From contig CALVLK010000004.1 in the NCBI GenBank assembly GCA_944337235.1, positions 1 to 64,000 on the forward strand: 64,000 bases of DNA, given 5' to 3'. Below are positions 17,977-25,328 of this stretch, piece by piece. Position 1 is the stretch's first letter. Each line of letters starts with the position of its first letter. The notes below the pieces were generated by a model that searched no databases, was not told the DNA's origin, and saw nothing but the letters and a program-made list of their open reading frames with translations. The DNA is from an uncultured Clostridia bacterium. GTDB taxonomy: Bacteria; Bacillota; Clostridia; Christensenellales; Borkfalkiaceae. A program made the position numbers and the translations under genes.

Positions 17977-19010
17977 TTCAGCAATTCATCCAGCTTTTCA
18001 AAGAAAATTCTCTCCGCGTCCTGTACGCGCACGCGCTGCTGCTTCCCCCCGCGCAGGAAGATGACGCAGTACTCCTTCCCCCCGGCGATGCCGAGGTCGC
18101 ATTCCTTCGCCTCGCCGGGACCGTTGACCACACACCCCATGACGGCGACCTTTGCACGCTTTTTTACCGTGCGCACGCGCGCGGAGACCTTCTGCGCCAG
18201 CTCCATGCAGGGATATTCGCACCGCCCGCACGTCGGGCAGGAGACGACCTCTACGTACTCCCGTTCCAGCCCGCAGGCGCGCAAGATCTCGTGCCCCGCG
18301 ATGACCTCCTCGACGGGATCTGCCGTCAGGGAGACGCGCAGCGTATCGCCGATGCCGCCAAGCAGCAGGGCGCCGATGCCTGCGCTGCTCTTGACGAGCC
18401 CGCTGTATGCTGTGCCCGCCTCGGTCACGCCGATGTGCAAAGGGTAGTCGCACCGCCCGTGCAGCAGCGTATATGCCCGTACGGTGAGCGGCACATCGGA
18501 CGCCTTGACGGACAGGACAAGATCGCTCACCCCGTGCCGCTCGAGCATGGCGGCATAGCGGAGCGCGCTCTCGACGAGCGCCTCTGCACTCCTGCCGTAG
18601 CGGTGAAGACACTCGGGCAAAATGCTGCCCGTATTTGCCCCCACGCGTACGGGAATGCGGTGCGCCTTCACGCAGGCAGCAACGCGCGCGACTGCCTCCT
18701 CTCCCCCGATGTTTCCGGGGTTGATGCGCAGCTTGTCTGCGCCCGACTCGACGGCAAGTACCGCCAATTTCGCCGAAAAATGGATGTCCGCCACGACGGG
18801 GATGTGCACGCGCGCGCGGATGGCGCGGATCGCAAGTGCGTCCGCCTCGTCCAGAACGGCGACGCGGACGATATCGCAGCCCGCCTGTTCCAGCCGCGCG
18901 ATCTGCGCGATTGTCCCTTCGATGTCCCCCGTGCGCGTCGTCGTCATGCTCTGCACGGCGATCTTGCCCGCCCCGAGCGTAACGTCCCCCACAGCGACTG
19001 TTTTTTTCAC
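17973..19010 (-). CDS. ispG: 4-hydroxy-3-methylbut-2-enyl diphosphate synthase
   Basis: Iron-sulfur enzyme of the MEP pathway to isoprenoids, converting MEcPP to HMBPP. 345 residues, the short two-domain bacterial form. A TIM-barrel domain (IAVQSMTTTRTGD, VADIHFS, KLRINPGNIG) is followed by the [4Fe-4S] domain with SCPTCGRC and GCVVNGPGEA. The start is GTG at 19010 with GAGGAG upstream, two bases after the nrdR stop. Gene order nrdR-ispG-(polC remnant) implies one transcript. Confidence 0.96.
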   Translation of the reverse strand: MKKTVAVGDVTLGAGKIAVQSMTTTRTGDIEGTIAQIARLEQAGCDIVRVAVLDEADALAIRAIRARVHIPVVADIHFSAKLAVLAVESGADKLRINPGNIGGEEAVARVAACVKAHRIPVRVGANTGSILPECLHRYGRSAEALVESALRYAAMLERHGVSDLVLSVKASDVPLTVRAYTLLHGRCDYPLHIGVTEAGTAYSGLVKSSAGIGALLLGGIGDTLRVSLTADPVEEVIAGHEILRACGLEREYVEVVSCPTCGRCEYPCMELAQKVSARVRTVKKRAKVAVMGCVVNGPGEAKECDLGIAGGKEYCVIFLRGGKQQRVRVQDAERIFFEKLDELLK

Positions 19011-19011
19011 T

Positions 19012-19473
19012 TTACTCCTCCGACTGATCCATCAGCTTCTTCAATTCCGCCATGAACGACTCGATGTCCTTGAAGGAGCGATATACGGAGGCGTAGCGCA
19101 CATAGGCGACCCCGTCGATCTCTTTCAGCCCCTCCATGACCATCTCACCGATCGCCTTGGAGGTGATCTCCTGCTCCATGGAATTATAGACCTTTTTTGC
19201 GATCTCGTCGGCGAGCGCGTCGATGCGCTCCAGCGGAACGGGGCGCTTTTCGCATGCCTTGATGATGCCGCGTTTGATCTTGTTGACATCGAACGCCTGG
19301 CGGTTCCCGTTGGATTTGACCACGAGCACGGGCGCGATCTCAATCGTTTCGTAGGTCGTAAAACGCCTGCCGCAGCCGAGGCATTCCCTGCGGCGGCGGA
19401 TGGCCTTGTCATCGTCCGCAGAGCGGGAATCGATGACCTTGCTCTCGGTGCAGTTACAGTACAGACAGCGCAT
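19012..19473 (-). CDS. nrdR: Ribonucleotide reductase repressor NrdR
   Basis: 153 residues. N-terminal zinc ribbon MRCLYCNCTESKVIDSR ... CLGCGRRFTTYE, then an ATP-cone (VVKSNGNRQAFDVNKIKRGI). NrdR senses ATP/dATP and represses ribonucleotide reductase genes through paired NrdR boxes. I start at the ATG at 19473, since MRCLYC is the universal family start. Two box-like sequences overlap its own promoter, which suggests autoregulation; no nrd structural gene is in the window. Confidence 0.96.
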   Translation of the reverse strand: MRCLYCNCTESKVIDSRSADDDKAIRRRRECLGCGRRFTTYETIEIAPVLVVKSNGNRQAFDVNKIKRGIIKACEKRPVPLERIDALADEIAKKVYNSMEQEITSKAIGEMVMEGLKEIDGVAYVRYASVYRSFKDIESFMAELKKLMDQSEE

Positions 19474-19509
19474 AAGCCCCCCTTTTTTCTCCCTTCGCAA
19501 GAAGGGAAA

Positions 19510-19525
19510 ATACGATATATGGTAT
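19510..19525. promoter_or_regulatory. NrdR-box-like site 1
   Basis: ATACGATATATGGTAT, a near palindrome, matches 12 of 16 positions of the NrdR-box consensus as I recall it (ACACWATATATWGTGT). It covers the predicted transcription start of nrdR. Confidence 0.55.
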
Positions 19526-19552
19526 TATAGCACATTTTCGGCACAATGTAAA
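19524..19552 (-). promoter_or_regulatory. Promoter of nrdR-ispG unit
   Basis: -35 TTTACA (19547-19552), 17-bp spacer ending in TGC, -10 TATAAT (19524-19529). Divergent from the flavin-reductase-like gene promoter. Confidence 0.8.
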
Positions 19553-19556
19553 GGGT
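19541..19556. promoter_or_regulatory. NrdR-box-like site 2
   Basis: GCACAATGTAAAGGGT matches 12 of 16 consensus positions. It overlaps the -35 box of nrdR and starts exactly 31 bp from site 1, the three-turn spacing typical of paired NrdR boxes. Confidence 0.45.
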
Positions 19557-19573
19557 TTTCGCGAAAAGCGCTC

Positions 19574-19602
19574 TTGACACAAAAGAGCGGATGTGCTACA
19601 AT
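19574..19602 (+). promoter_or_regulatory. Promoter of the flavin-reductase-like gene
   Basis: -35 TTGACA (19574-19579), 17-bp spacer ending in TGC, -10 TACAAT (19597-19602). Transcription should begin near 19609, which excludes ATG codons at 19591 as starts. Confidence 0.85.
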
Positions 19603-19638
19603 ATTTGTATGCGGATCATCATCCGCAAGGAGGAAATT

Positions 19639-20550
19639 ATGAGCAGTTTTCGCGATCTGCGCATTGTAGATAACTTTTATCAGACCTCGGCATTCTTTCC
19701 CATGCCGACCATCCTCGTGGGAACGAAGAGCGGCGACGGCGCGACCAACCTCGGCTCCTATTCGCTGTGCTTCCCCTATTACATCGCGGGCAAGGACTAT
19801 TACGCGATGCTCCTGGAGTGCCGCAACAGCTCGAATACGGCGCAAAACATTCTCAACGGCAGCAAGGTATCGCTCAATTTCATCCCCGACGACCGCAAAT
19901 ACTTCCGCGAGGCGGTGCGCCTGGGCTTCCCGGGCGACACGACCGCCGAAAAAATGAAGGACTGCCTCTTCACCCTGGAACAGGGGCTTGCGGAGGGCGA
20001 TCGTCCGCTCGTTGTGAAGGAGGCGTTCCAGGTATTCGAATGCAGCTGGGACAGCTCGCTGGAAAACGCATTCGAGGACAAGAGCGGCTGCCTCGAGGGG
20101 TATGAGCCGCCCTACCGCAGCTTCAACGGCATCACGAGCAAATTCGGGGCGCACTTTATCCTGCGCATCGACAAGATCCTCATGAAGGAAGAATACTGCA
20201 ACAGCATCATCAACGGCGTCAAGGCGGGAAATTTCCCTGACGTGCCCGTCGATTACGGCTACCGCGACAGCACAAACTTCTGGTATTCCCGCTTTAAGCG
20301 GCCCATCCCCGAAAAGATCCAGGCGAAAGAGGGGGACTGGCAGTCGGTGAAATACGCCGCGTCGCGCATCGACCCCGCCGTCACGTTTACAGACGACGCC
20401 TGCAAAAAGCTCACCGCCATTCCGCGCGTGTTCCTGAAGGCCGCGCTGACGCAGATGGTGGAAATCGCCAAGGAGGAAGGCTTCTCCGTCATCGGTCCGG
20501 ACGAGCTGACCGTGATCAACGACAAACGCCGCAAGGAGAAAAAACGCTGA
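19639..20550 (+). CDS. Flavin-reductase-like protein with C-terminal PCP_red-like domain
   Basis: 303 residues. The N-terminal half has the split-barrel FMN-binding pattern of flavin reductase-like proteins (MPTILVGTKSGDGATNLG, YSLCFPYYIAG, CRNSSNTAQNI, GKDYYAML). The last 55-60 residues (FTDDACKKLTAIPRVFLKA ... IGPDELTVIND) resemble the small PCP_red helical domain known from the C-terminus of protochlorophyllide reductase subunit B and from stand-alone redox proteins. This pairing suggests an FMN-dependent reductase of unknown substrate. AAGGAGG lies 6 bases from the ATG at 19639. Monocistronic, with its own promoter and terminator. No photosynthesis gene is nearby. Confidence 0.65.
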   Translation: MSSFRDLRIVDNFYQTSAFFPMPTILVGTKSGDGATNLGSYSLCFPYYIAGKDYYAMLLECRNSSNTAQNILNGSKVSLNFIPDDRKYFREAVRLGFPGDTTAEKMKDCLFTLEQGLAEGDRPLVVKEAFQVFECSWDSSLENAFEDKSGCLEGYEPPYRSFNGITSKFGAHFILRIDKILMKEEYCNSIINGVKAGNFPDVPVDYGYRDSTNFWYSRFKRPIPEKIQAKEGDWQSVKYAASRIDPAVTFTDDACKKLTAIPRVFLKAALTQMVEIAKEEGFSVIGPDELTVINDKRRKEKKR

Positions 20551-20562
20551 TTTCGACAGAAT

Positions 20563-20597
20563 GAGGGGTGCGCCTGATATGGGCGCGCCCCTCTTTG
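20563..20597 (+). terminator. Intrinsic terminator of the flavin-reductase-like gene
   Basis: A 12-bp GC-rich stem (20563-20574 with 20582-20593, one T-G pair) followed by TTTGCTTT on the plus strand. Confidence 0.8.
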
Positions 20598-20599
20598 CT

Positions 20600-21544
20600 T
20601 TACGATTGAATATCCTTCTCTTCGGAAAGCGGCAGCGGGATCTTTTCCAGAGAAAATCCCCTGCCTGCGACCTCGGAGACCTCGCTGATCATGAGAAAGG
20701 CGTTGGGATCGATCGCCTGAACCTCGTTGCGCAGCTTGACCACGTCGCGGCTGGAGACGATGGTGAGCAGCACCATCGTGTTCTCCTGCAAGAAGCCTGT
20801 CCGCGCGTGGAACATGGTCACCCCGCGGTTGAGCTTGTTGAGGATCGCCTCGCGGATCTCTTTATACTTCCCGCTGATAATGAGGACCTGCGTGCGCTTC
20901 ATGCCGATGGGCGAGACGCGGTTGATGACAAAGGAGCTGAGCAGCGAAATGACAATGCCGTACAGCACCGTTTCGACGGACGAAACGCTGAACTGTACCG
21001 CGATGATGACGATATCACAGCTCCACATCCCTACCGATACGGGCATATTGAAAAATTTATGAAAGATGAGCGCGGGAATGTCCGTACCGCCTGTACTGGC
21101 GCCGATGCGGACGACGATCCCGATGCCGAACCCGAAGATGAGCGCGCCCATGATACAGGCGAGCAGCGGCGATTCGTGCGCAATGGGGGCGCCGTTGTGC
21201 TCGACGTACAGCCTGTTCAGATAGGTCCAGAGGCTGAGAAAACTCGGGTAAAAGACGGTACCCGCGAGCGTTGCGACCGCAAACCGCTTGCCAAGCAAAA
21301 TGCTCCCCACCACGAAGAGCACGGCGTTGACGATATAGACGACCAGGGAGACGGCAAATTCGTTGTCCCAGAAATTCCCGATAAAGATACCGAGGCCGGT
21401 CGTACCGCCCATCGTCAATCCGTTCGGGATAATGAAAAACGCCGATGCCGCAGAGGCAAGCGCGTTACCGGCTAAAATGATGAGCGTGTGGATAAGAAAG
21501 CGCTTCACTTGCTTGCCTGTCGGCTTTTTCAGATGAATTTCCAT
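20600..21544 (-). CDS. YitT-family membrane protein (DUF161 + DUF2179)
   Basis: 314 residues. About five to six membrane segments in the N-terminal two thirds (FLIHTLIILAGNALASAASA, LVVYIVNAVLFVVGSILLG and others) with the family block GLTMGGTTGLG, then a soluble DUF2179 domain (TMVLLTIVSSRDVVKLRNEV, AFLMISEVSEVAGRGF). Members are common in Bacillota and their transport substrate is not established. I start at the ATG at 21544 with GAGG upstream; the longer frame lies across the promoter and is excluded. Confidence 0.88.
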   Translation of the reverse strand: MEIHLKKPTGKQVKRFLIHTLIILAGNALASAASAFFIIPNGLTMGGTTGLGIFIGNFWDNEFAVSLVVYIVNAVLFVVGSILLGKRFAVATLAGTVFYPSFLSLWTYLNRLYVEHNGAPIAHESPLLACIMGALIFGFGIGIVVRIGASTGGTDIPALIFHKFFNMPVSVGMWSCDIVIIAVQFSVSSVETVLYGIVISLLSSFVINRVSPIGMKRTQVLIISGKYKEIREAILNKLNRGVTMFHARTGFLQENTMVLLTIVSSRDVVKLRNEVQAIDPNAFLMISEVSEVAGRGFSLEKIPLPLSEEKDIQS

Positions 21545-21571
21545 GGTTTTCCTCACAAAATGATTGCCTCT

Positions 21572-21600
21572 ATTATAATGTTTTCTTCCCTTCCTTGCAA
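21572..21600 (-). promoter_or_regulatory. Promoter of the YitT-family gene
   Basis: -35 TTGCAA (21595-21600), 17-bp spacer, -10 TATAAT (21572-21577). Confidence 0.85.
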
Positions 21601-21620
21601 GCATTTTGCAAAAGCGGGCC

Positions 21621-21659
21621 AAAAAAAACTTCGGCGCATGTGACATGCGCCGAAGTTTT
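21621..21659 (-). terminator. Strong intrinsic terminator of the Cys-rich gene
   Basis: Perfect 16-bp stem (21625-21640 with 21644-21659) around a 3-base loop, followed on the minus strand by a run of eight T. It begins at the stop codon of the Cys-rich gene, which supports that gene being real and read on this strand. Confidence 0.93.
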
Positions 21660-22012
21660 CAATTTTGAAACAATGCTGCCGTATCCGTATTGGTCCCGCA
21701 CCGACAGCAGGACCGCCAAAGCACGCTGCCGCAGCAGGGGCAGAGCGCATATTGCCGCGCATAATAGAGATCAAACGCGCAACCGCAGCAGTTCGTCTGT
21801 CCGCAATCGCAGCAATTCGTCTGTCCGCAGCCGCAAGCAAAAAGATTATCAAGTGCCCGCGCAATGCCGGAAAGGCATCCGCAGTTGCCACAGTTTTGTG
21901 TTCCGCAGCCGCACGATTGTCTTCCGCAGCCGTTGCAGTCGTTGCAGCCGTTGCAGCCATTGCAGCTTCCTGTCCTGCTGCTGCCGCAGCAGGTTCCGTT
22001 CCGATAGTACAT
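21659..22012 (-). CDS. Cysteine-rich small protein, unknown function
   Basis: 117 residues, 26 of them Cys (22%), rich also in Gly and Asn. A first Cys block (residues 8-45) has short CNGC-type repeats. A short non-Cys helix-like stretch (SGIARALDNLF) follows, then a second block with GQTNCCDCGQTNCCGC and a CPCCG ... CCRCG end. I do not recognise the family. It could be a metal-binding protein, a disulfide-cross-linked spore coat or surface protein, or less likely a peptide precursor. No signal peptide. I chose the ATG at 22012 because AGAGGT lies 6 bases upstream; the ATG at 22027 lies in a leader hairpin. A strong terminator follows. The opposite strand is also open but lacks any family resemblance. 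Confidence 0.6.
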   Translation of the reverse strand: MYYRNGTCCGSSRTGSCNGCNGCNDCNGCGRQSCGCGTQNCGNCGCLSGIARALDNLFACGCGQTNCCDCGQTNCCGCAFDLYYARQYALCPCCGSVLWRSCCRCGTNTDTAALFQN

Positions 22013-22024
22013 ATTCAGACCTCT

Positions 22025-22057
22025 CATGTAGATTGCGGGCTCTCCCCGCTCTACATG
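22025..22057 (-). promoter_or_regulatory. Leader hairpin of the Cys-rich gene
   Basis: CATGTAGA pairs with TCTACATG (22025-22032 with 22050-22057) and GCGGG with CCCGC inside (22035-22039 with 22045-22049), separated by a 2-base bulge. It ends just before the ribosome binding site of the Cys-rich gene and has no T run, so it is a leader structure and not a terminator. Confidence 0.6.
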
Positions 22058-22089
22058 CTATGCGTCTGCATCGCCGCCGTGTGACACGC

Positions 22090-22118
22090 AAAAGCCGCCG
22101 CACCGAGGGTGCGGCGGC
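22090..22118 (-). terminator. Terminator after rny
   Basis: An 11-bp stem (22094-22104 with 22108-22118) followed by four T on the minus strand, 10 bases after the rny stop. The T run is short, so some read-through into the Cys-rich gene is possible. Confidence 0.65.
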
Positions 22119-22128
22119 GTAATCCCTG

Positions 22129-23745
22129 TTATTTTGCGTATTCCACGCTGCGGAATTCCCGAATGACGTTTACCTTGATCTGTCCGGGATATTCAAGCTC
22201 GCTCTCGATCTTCTTGGCGATATCTTTTGCAAGGAAGATCGCCTTTGCGTCGTCGATCTGCTCGGGCTTTACCACCACGCGGATCTCCCTGCCCGCCTGG
22301 ATCGCATACGTCTTGTCCACGCCCGGGAATCCTGCGGCGATCTCTTCGAGCTTTTCCAACCGTTTGATATAGTTAGAGCCCGTCTCGCGCCTTGCCCCGG
22401 GGCGTGCGCCCGAGATGGCGTCTGCCGCCTGTACGAGCACTGCCTCGATCGTCTTGGGTTCCACGTCGCCGTGGTGCGCCATGATCGCATTGACGATCAT
22501 TGCGTTCTCTTTATACTTCTTTGCAAGGTCGGCGCCCAGCTGAATGTGCGTGCCCTCCTGCTCGTGGTCGACCGCCTTGCCGATGTCGTGCAACAGACCC
22601 GCACGCTTGGCAAAGTTGACGTCCAGCCCCAGCTCCTGCGCCATGAGGCCGGCAAGCTGTGCGACCTCGATGGAGTGGCGGTACACGTTCTGCCCGTAAC
22701 TTGTACGGAATTTCAGCCGCCCGATGAGCTTGATGAGCTCGGGATGCAGCCCGAAGATGCCCACTTCGAACATGGCGTTCTCGCCCGCCGTCTTAATCTG
22801 CATGTCGAGCTCTTTCGTGACCTTTTCCACCGTCTCCTCGATGCGGGCGGGGTGGATCCTTCCGTCTGCGATCAGCCGCTCCAGCGTGAGCCGTGCGATC
22901 TCGCGGCGGACGGGATCGAATCCCGAAAGAATGACGACTTCGGGCGTGTCGTCGATGATCAGTTCAATGCCCGTCGCCTGCTCGATGGCGCGGATGTTGC
23001 GCCCCTCGCGGCCGATCAGGCGTGCCTTCATATCGTCGTTGGGCAGCGGCACGACAGAGACCGTCGTCTCCGACGCATGATCGCTCGCACAGCGCTGAAT
23101 GGCGAGGGAGATGATGTTCTTGGCGTTGATATCCGCCTCGTCCTTGGCCTGCTGCTCCATATTGCGCACCTGCAGCGCGCAGTCGTGACGGGTCTCTTCG
23201 AGGATCTCGTCCGTGAGCTGCTTTTTCGCCTCTTCCTTGGTGAGCTGCGACACGCGCTCGAGTTCGGCGATCATGAGCTCGTGCTGATGCGACACCTGTT
23301 CGCGCGTCTTTTCGAGCTCCTCCATGCGCTTGTTGAGATTGTTTTTCTGCTGTTCGAGGCTCTCGCTCTTGCGATTGAGATCGGCCTCCTTCTTTTCCAG
23401 GATGTCCTCCTGGCGGTTGAGACGGGATTCCGTGCGCTGCTGTTCGGCGCGCTTCTCCTTCATCTCCTGTTCCAATTCGTTTCTTCGTTTGAGATCCTGC
23501 TCCTTCGATTCTAAGATTGCTTCCTTTTTGAGCTGCTTGCATTCGGCTTTTGCCGTTTCGATCATCTCTTCTACGCGGCGCGTCGTTTCGTCGATCTTCT
23601 TGGCATTGCGCTGTTTGGAGATCCTGTCAAGGACCACCTTCATCACAAAACCGCCGAGGACGATGCCCAAAATGGGCAGCAAGACAAATAACGTCACCGC
23701 AACGGGAGTACTGACATCCAGGAGCAGGCTGAGCAATGTAGACAT
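22129..23745 (-). CDS. rny: Ribonuclease Y
   Basis: Membrane-tethered endoribonuclease that starts mRNA decay in Bacillota. 538 residues, close to the family's 520. One N-terminal membrane segment (about 15-35), a long charged coiled coil (about 40-200), a KH domain with [17 protein letters not shown], then an HD domain with [12 protein letters not shown] (near residue 385) and the second-metal region [26 protein letters not shown] lies 8 bases before the ATG at 23745. It has its own consensus promoter; in Bacillus rny directly follows recA, whereas here nadE and a GH1 gene lie between. Confidence 0.97.
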   Translation of the reverse strand: MSTLLSLLLDVSTPVAVTLFVLLPILGIVLGGFVMKVVLDRISKQRNAKKIDETTRRVEEMIETAKAECKQLKKEAILESKEQDLKRRNELEQEMKEKRAEQQRTESRLNRQEDILEKKEADLNRKSESLEQQKNNLNKRMEELEKTREQVSHQHELMIAELERVSQLTKEEAKKQLTDEILEETRHDCALQVRNMEQQAKDEADINAKNIISLAIQRCASDHASETTVSVVPLPNDDMKARLIGREGRNIRAIEQATGIELIIDDTPEVVILSGFDPVRREIARLTLERLIADGRIHPARIEETVEKVTKELDMQIKTAGENAMFEVGIFGLHPELIKLIGRLKFRTSYGQNVYRHSIEVAQLAGLMAQELGLDVNFAKRAGLLHDIGKAVDHEQEGTHIQLGADLAKKYKENAMIVNAIMAHHGDVEPKTIEAVLVQAADAISGARPGARRETGSNYIKRLEKLEEIAAGFPGVDKTYAIQAGREIRVVVKPEQIDDAKAIFLAKDIAKKIESELEYPGQIKVNVIREFRSVEYAK

Positions 23746-23787
23746 CTTTCAGCCTCCTTCATATTGATTTGACCTGTATCCGCAAAG

Positions 23788-23810
23788 TGTCCGAACGCCG
23801 TTCGGGCACA
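23788..23810. repeat. Palindrome in the rny leader
   Basis: CCGAACG-C-CGTTCGG (23791-23805) with partly paired TGT/ACA flanks, between the rny promoter and its ribosome binding site. It could fold as an RNA hairpin or act as a DNA operator. Confidence 0.45.
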
Positions 23811-23830
23811 GATAGACATTGTCAGTTGAT

Positions 23831-23859
23831 ATTATACTATACTTTGAGAGTCATGTCAA
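23831..23859 (-). promoter_or_regulatory. Promoter of rny
   Basis: Exact consensus: -35 TTGACA (23854-23859), 17-bp spacer, -10 TATAAT (23831-23836). Confidence 0.9.
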
Positions 23860-23922
23860 TGGTTTAACGCGAATATTCCGTCTGTGCGAAAAAATTTTTT
23901 GCCAACCCCCGGAACAGACGCA

Positions 23923-23944
23923 GCGGGCCCCATACGGAGCCCGC
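23923..23944 (-). terminator. Possible weak transcript-end hairpin after the GH1 gene
   Basis: GCGGGC / GCCCGC stem (23923-23928 with 23939-23944) 8 bases after the GH1 stop. No T run follows directly; a T6 tract occurs about 30 bases further. Weak evidence. Confidence 0.3.
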
Positions 23945-23951
23945 CCGGCGT

Positions 23952-25295
23952 TCAGCGAAAGATCTCTTCGCCGTTGCTTTCGATCACTTTTTTGTACCAG
24001 TACGCGCTCTTTTTCAGCGTACGTTCCCCTGTCTGATAGTCGATATGGACCAGCCCGAACTTTTTCGAGAAGCCCTCTGCCCATTCAAAGTTATCCATGA
24101 GCGACCAGTAGAAATATCCCAGCACGGGGATCTCCTGCGCGGCGCGATGCAGGGCGCGCAGATAGCGTTTGACAAAGTCGATGCGGCTGTCGTCGTTGAT
24201 CTCGCCGTTCACATCCTTCCACTCGGCAAGCGCCACGCCGTTTTCTGTGTACACGATGGGGAGCGCATACCGTTCATAGAGATACTTGGGCGGATAATAC
24301 AGCGAATCGGGGTAGACGTTCCAGCGCATATCCGTCTTGGGCACCGTCGGCTGCGGGTCGGGGTAGACGATCTTCCCCTCCTTGCGCGTGACATAGTTGC
24401 CCGAATAGGTATTCAGCCCGCAGAAGTCGAGCTTGCTCTTGATGAGCGCCAGATCTGCCGCCGCGGGGCGCAAGCCGTTGCGCTCAAACCAGGGCGTGAA
24501 CTGCTCGGGATAGCGGCCGAACACGAGGGGATCCATCCAGAAATTCACCGAGCCGAAGTCCTCATGGCAGGCGAATGTCTCCTCTTTGGCAAGTTCGTAG
24601 TCCTCCTCCCGCAACGGCAGCGCGGGCCAGTACGCCTGCGCCGTACCGATCATGACGGGCCGATGCACGACGGAGCGTATCTTCTTTTCGGCGAGCGAAC
24701 AGGCGAGCAGCACATTGTGAGAGCAGCGCAGCACCTCGGAGTCGGGCAGCTTCAGAAAGGGCGCATGTCCACCGGAGGAGTGCCCCAGCCCGATGAAGCA
24801 CTGCGGTTCGTTGATCAGGATATAATGATCGACATAGTCGCCGAACAGCTGCGCGCACACTCCCGCATATTCCTCGAACCAGGCGGGGCTGTCGGGGTTG
24901 AGCCAGCCGCCCCTGAGATAGAGTGCGTAGGGATAATCCCAATGGAAGAGCGTCATCCACGGGGTGATGCCGGCGTCCTTCAGCGCAGCGAGCAGTTCGA
25001 GATAGAAACGCTTGCCGTCCTCGCTGATCCTGCCGATCCCGTCGGGCATGAGCCGCGCCCAGTTGACCGAAAAACGGTACGCCCTGACGCCCATGCGGCG
25101 CATGATCTCGACATCCTCTTTGACATGGTGGTAATGATCGCACCCCACATCGCCCGAATGCCCCTCGAAGATGCGGCCGGGGGTCATGGAGGCGACGTCC
25201 CAGACGTTCAGCCCCTTGTCGGCGGCGTATGCCGCCCCCTCGATCTGATAGGATGCCGTGGCGACGCCCCAGGCAAAATCTTTGGTAAAACTCAT
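23952..25295 (-). CDS. GH1 beta-glucosidase family protein
   Basis: 447 residues, full family length, no signal peptide, so cytosolic. The acid/base glutamate is in LINEPQC (E163) and the nucleophile in YTENGV (E351). The N-terminal signature FAWGVATASYQIEGA is present. GH1 enzymes of this type split beta-glucosides; 6-phospho forms cannot be excluded from sequence alone. I start at the ATG at 25295 (AGGAGG 7 bases away) and not at the GTG just before it. It is the last gene of the ftsK-recA-nadE transcript, an unusual place for a sugar hydrolase. Confidence 0.93.
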   Translation of the reverse strand: MSFTKDFAWGVATASYQIEGAAYAADKGLNVWDVASMTPGRIFEGHSGDVGCDHYHHVKEDVEIMRRMGVRAYRFSVNWARLMPDGIGRISEDGKRFYLELLAALKDAGITPWMTLFHWDYPYALYLRGGWLNPDSPAWFEEYAGVCAQLFGDYVDHYILINEPQCFIGLGHSSGGHAPFLKLPDSEVLRCSHNVLLACSLAEKKIRSVVHRPVMIGTAQAYWPALPLREEDYELAKEETFACHEDFGSVNFWMDPLVFGRYPEQFTPWFERNGLRPAAADLALIKSKLDFCGLNTYSGNYVTRKEGKIVYPDPQPTVPKTDMRWNVYPDSLYYPPKYLYERYALPIVYTENGVALAEWKDVNGEINDDSRIDFVKRYLRALHRAAQEIPVLGYFYWSLMDNFEWAEGFSKKFGLVHIDYQTGERTLKKSAYWYKKVIESNGEEIFR

Positions 25296-25328
25296 CACAT
25301 ATCCTCCTTCGCTCCGAAAAGCGTCATA

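Noticed and set aside
21595..22122. Plus-strand open frames opposite the Cys-rich gene
   Set aside because: They read as Ser/Arg- or Ala-rich low-complexity shadows, have no ribosome binding site, and one starts inside the YitT-gene promoter.
23791..23805. Possible LexA/SOS box in the rny leader
   Set aside because: The half sites CGAAC and GTTCG match, but they are 3 bp apart whereas the Gram-positive SOS box has 4, and rny is not a usual SOS gene.
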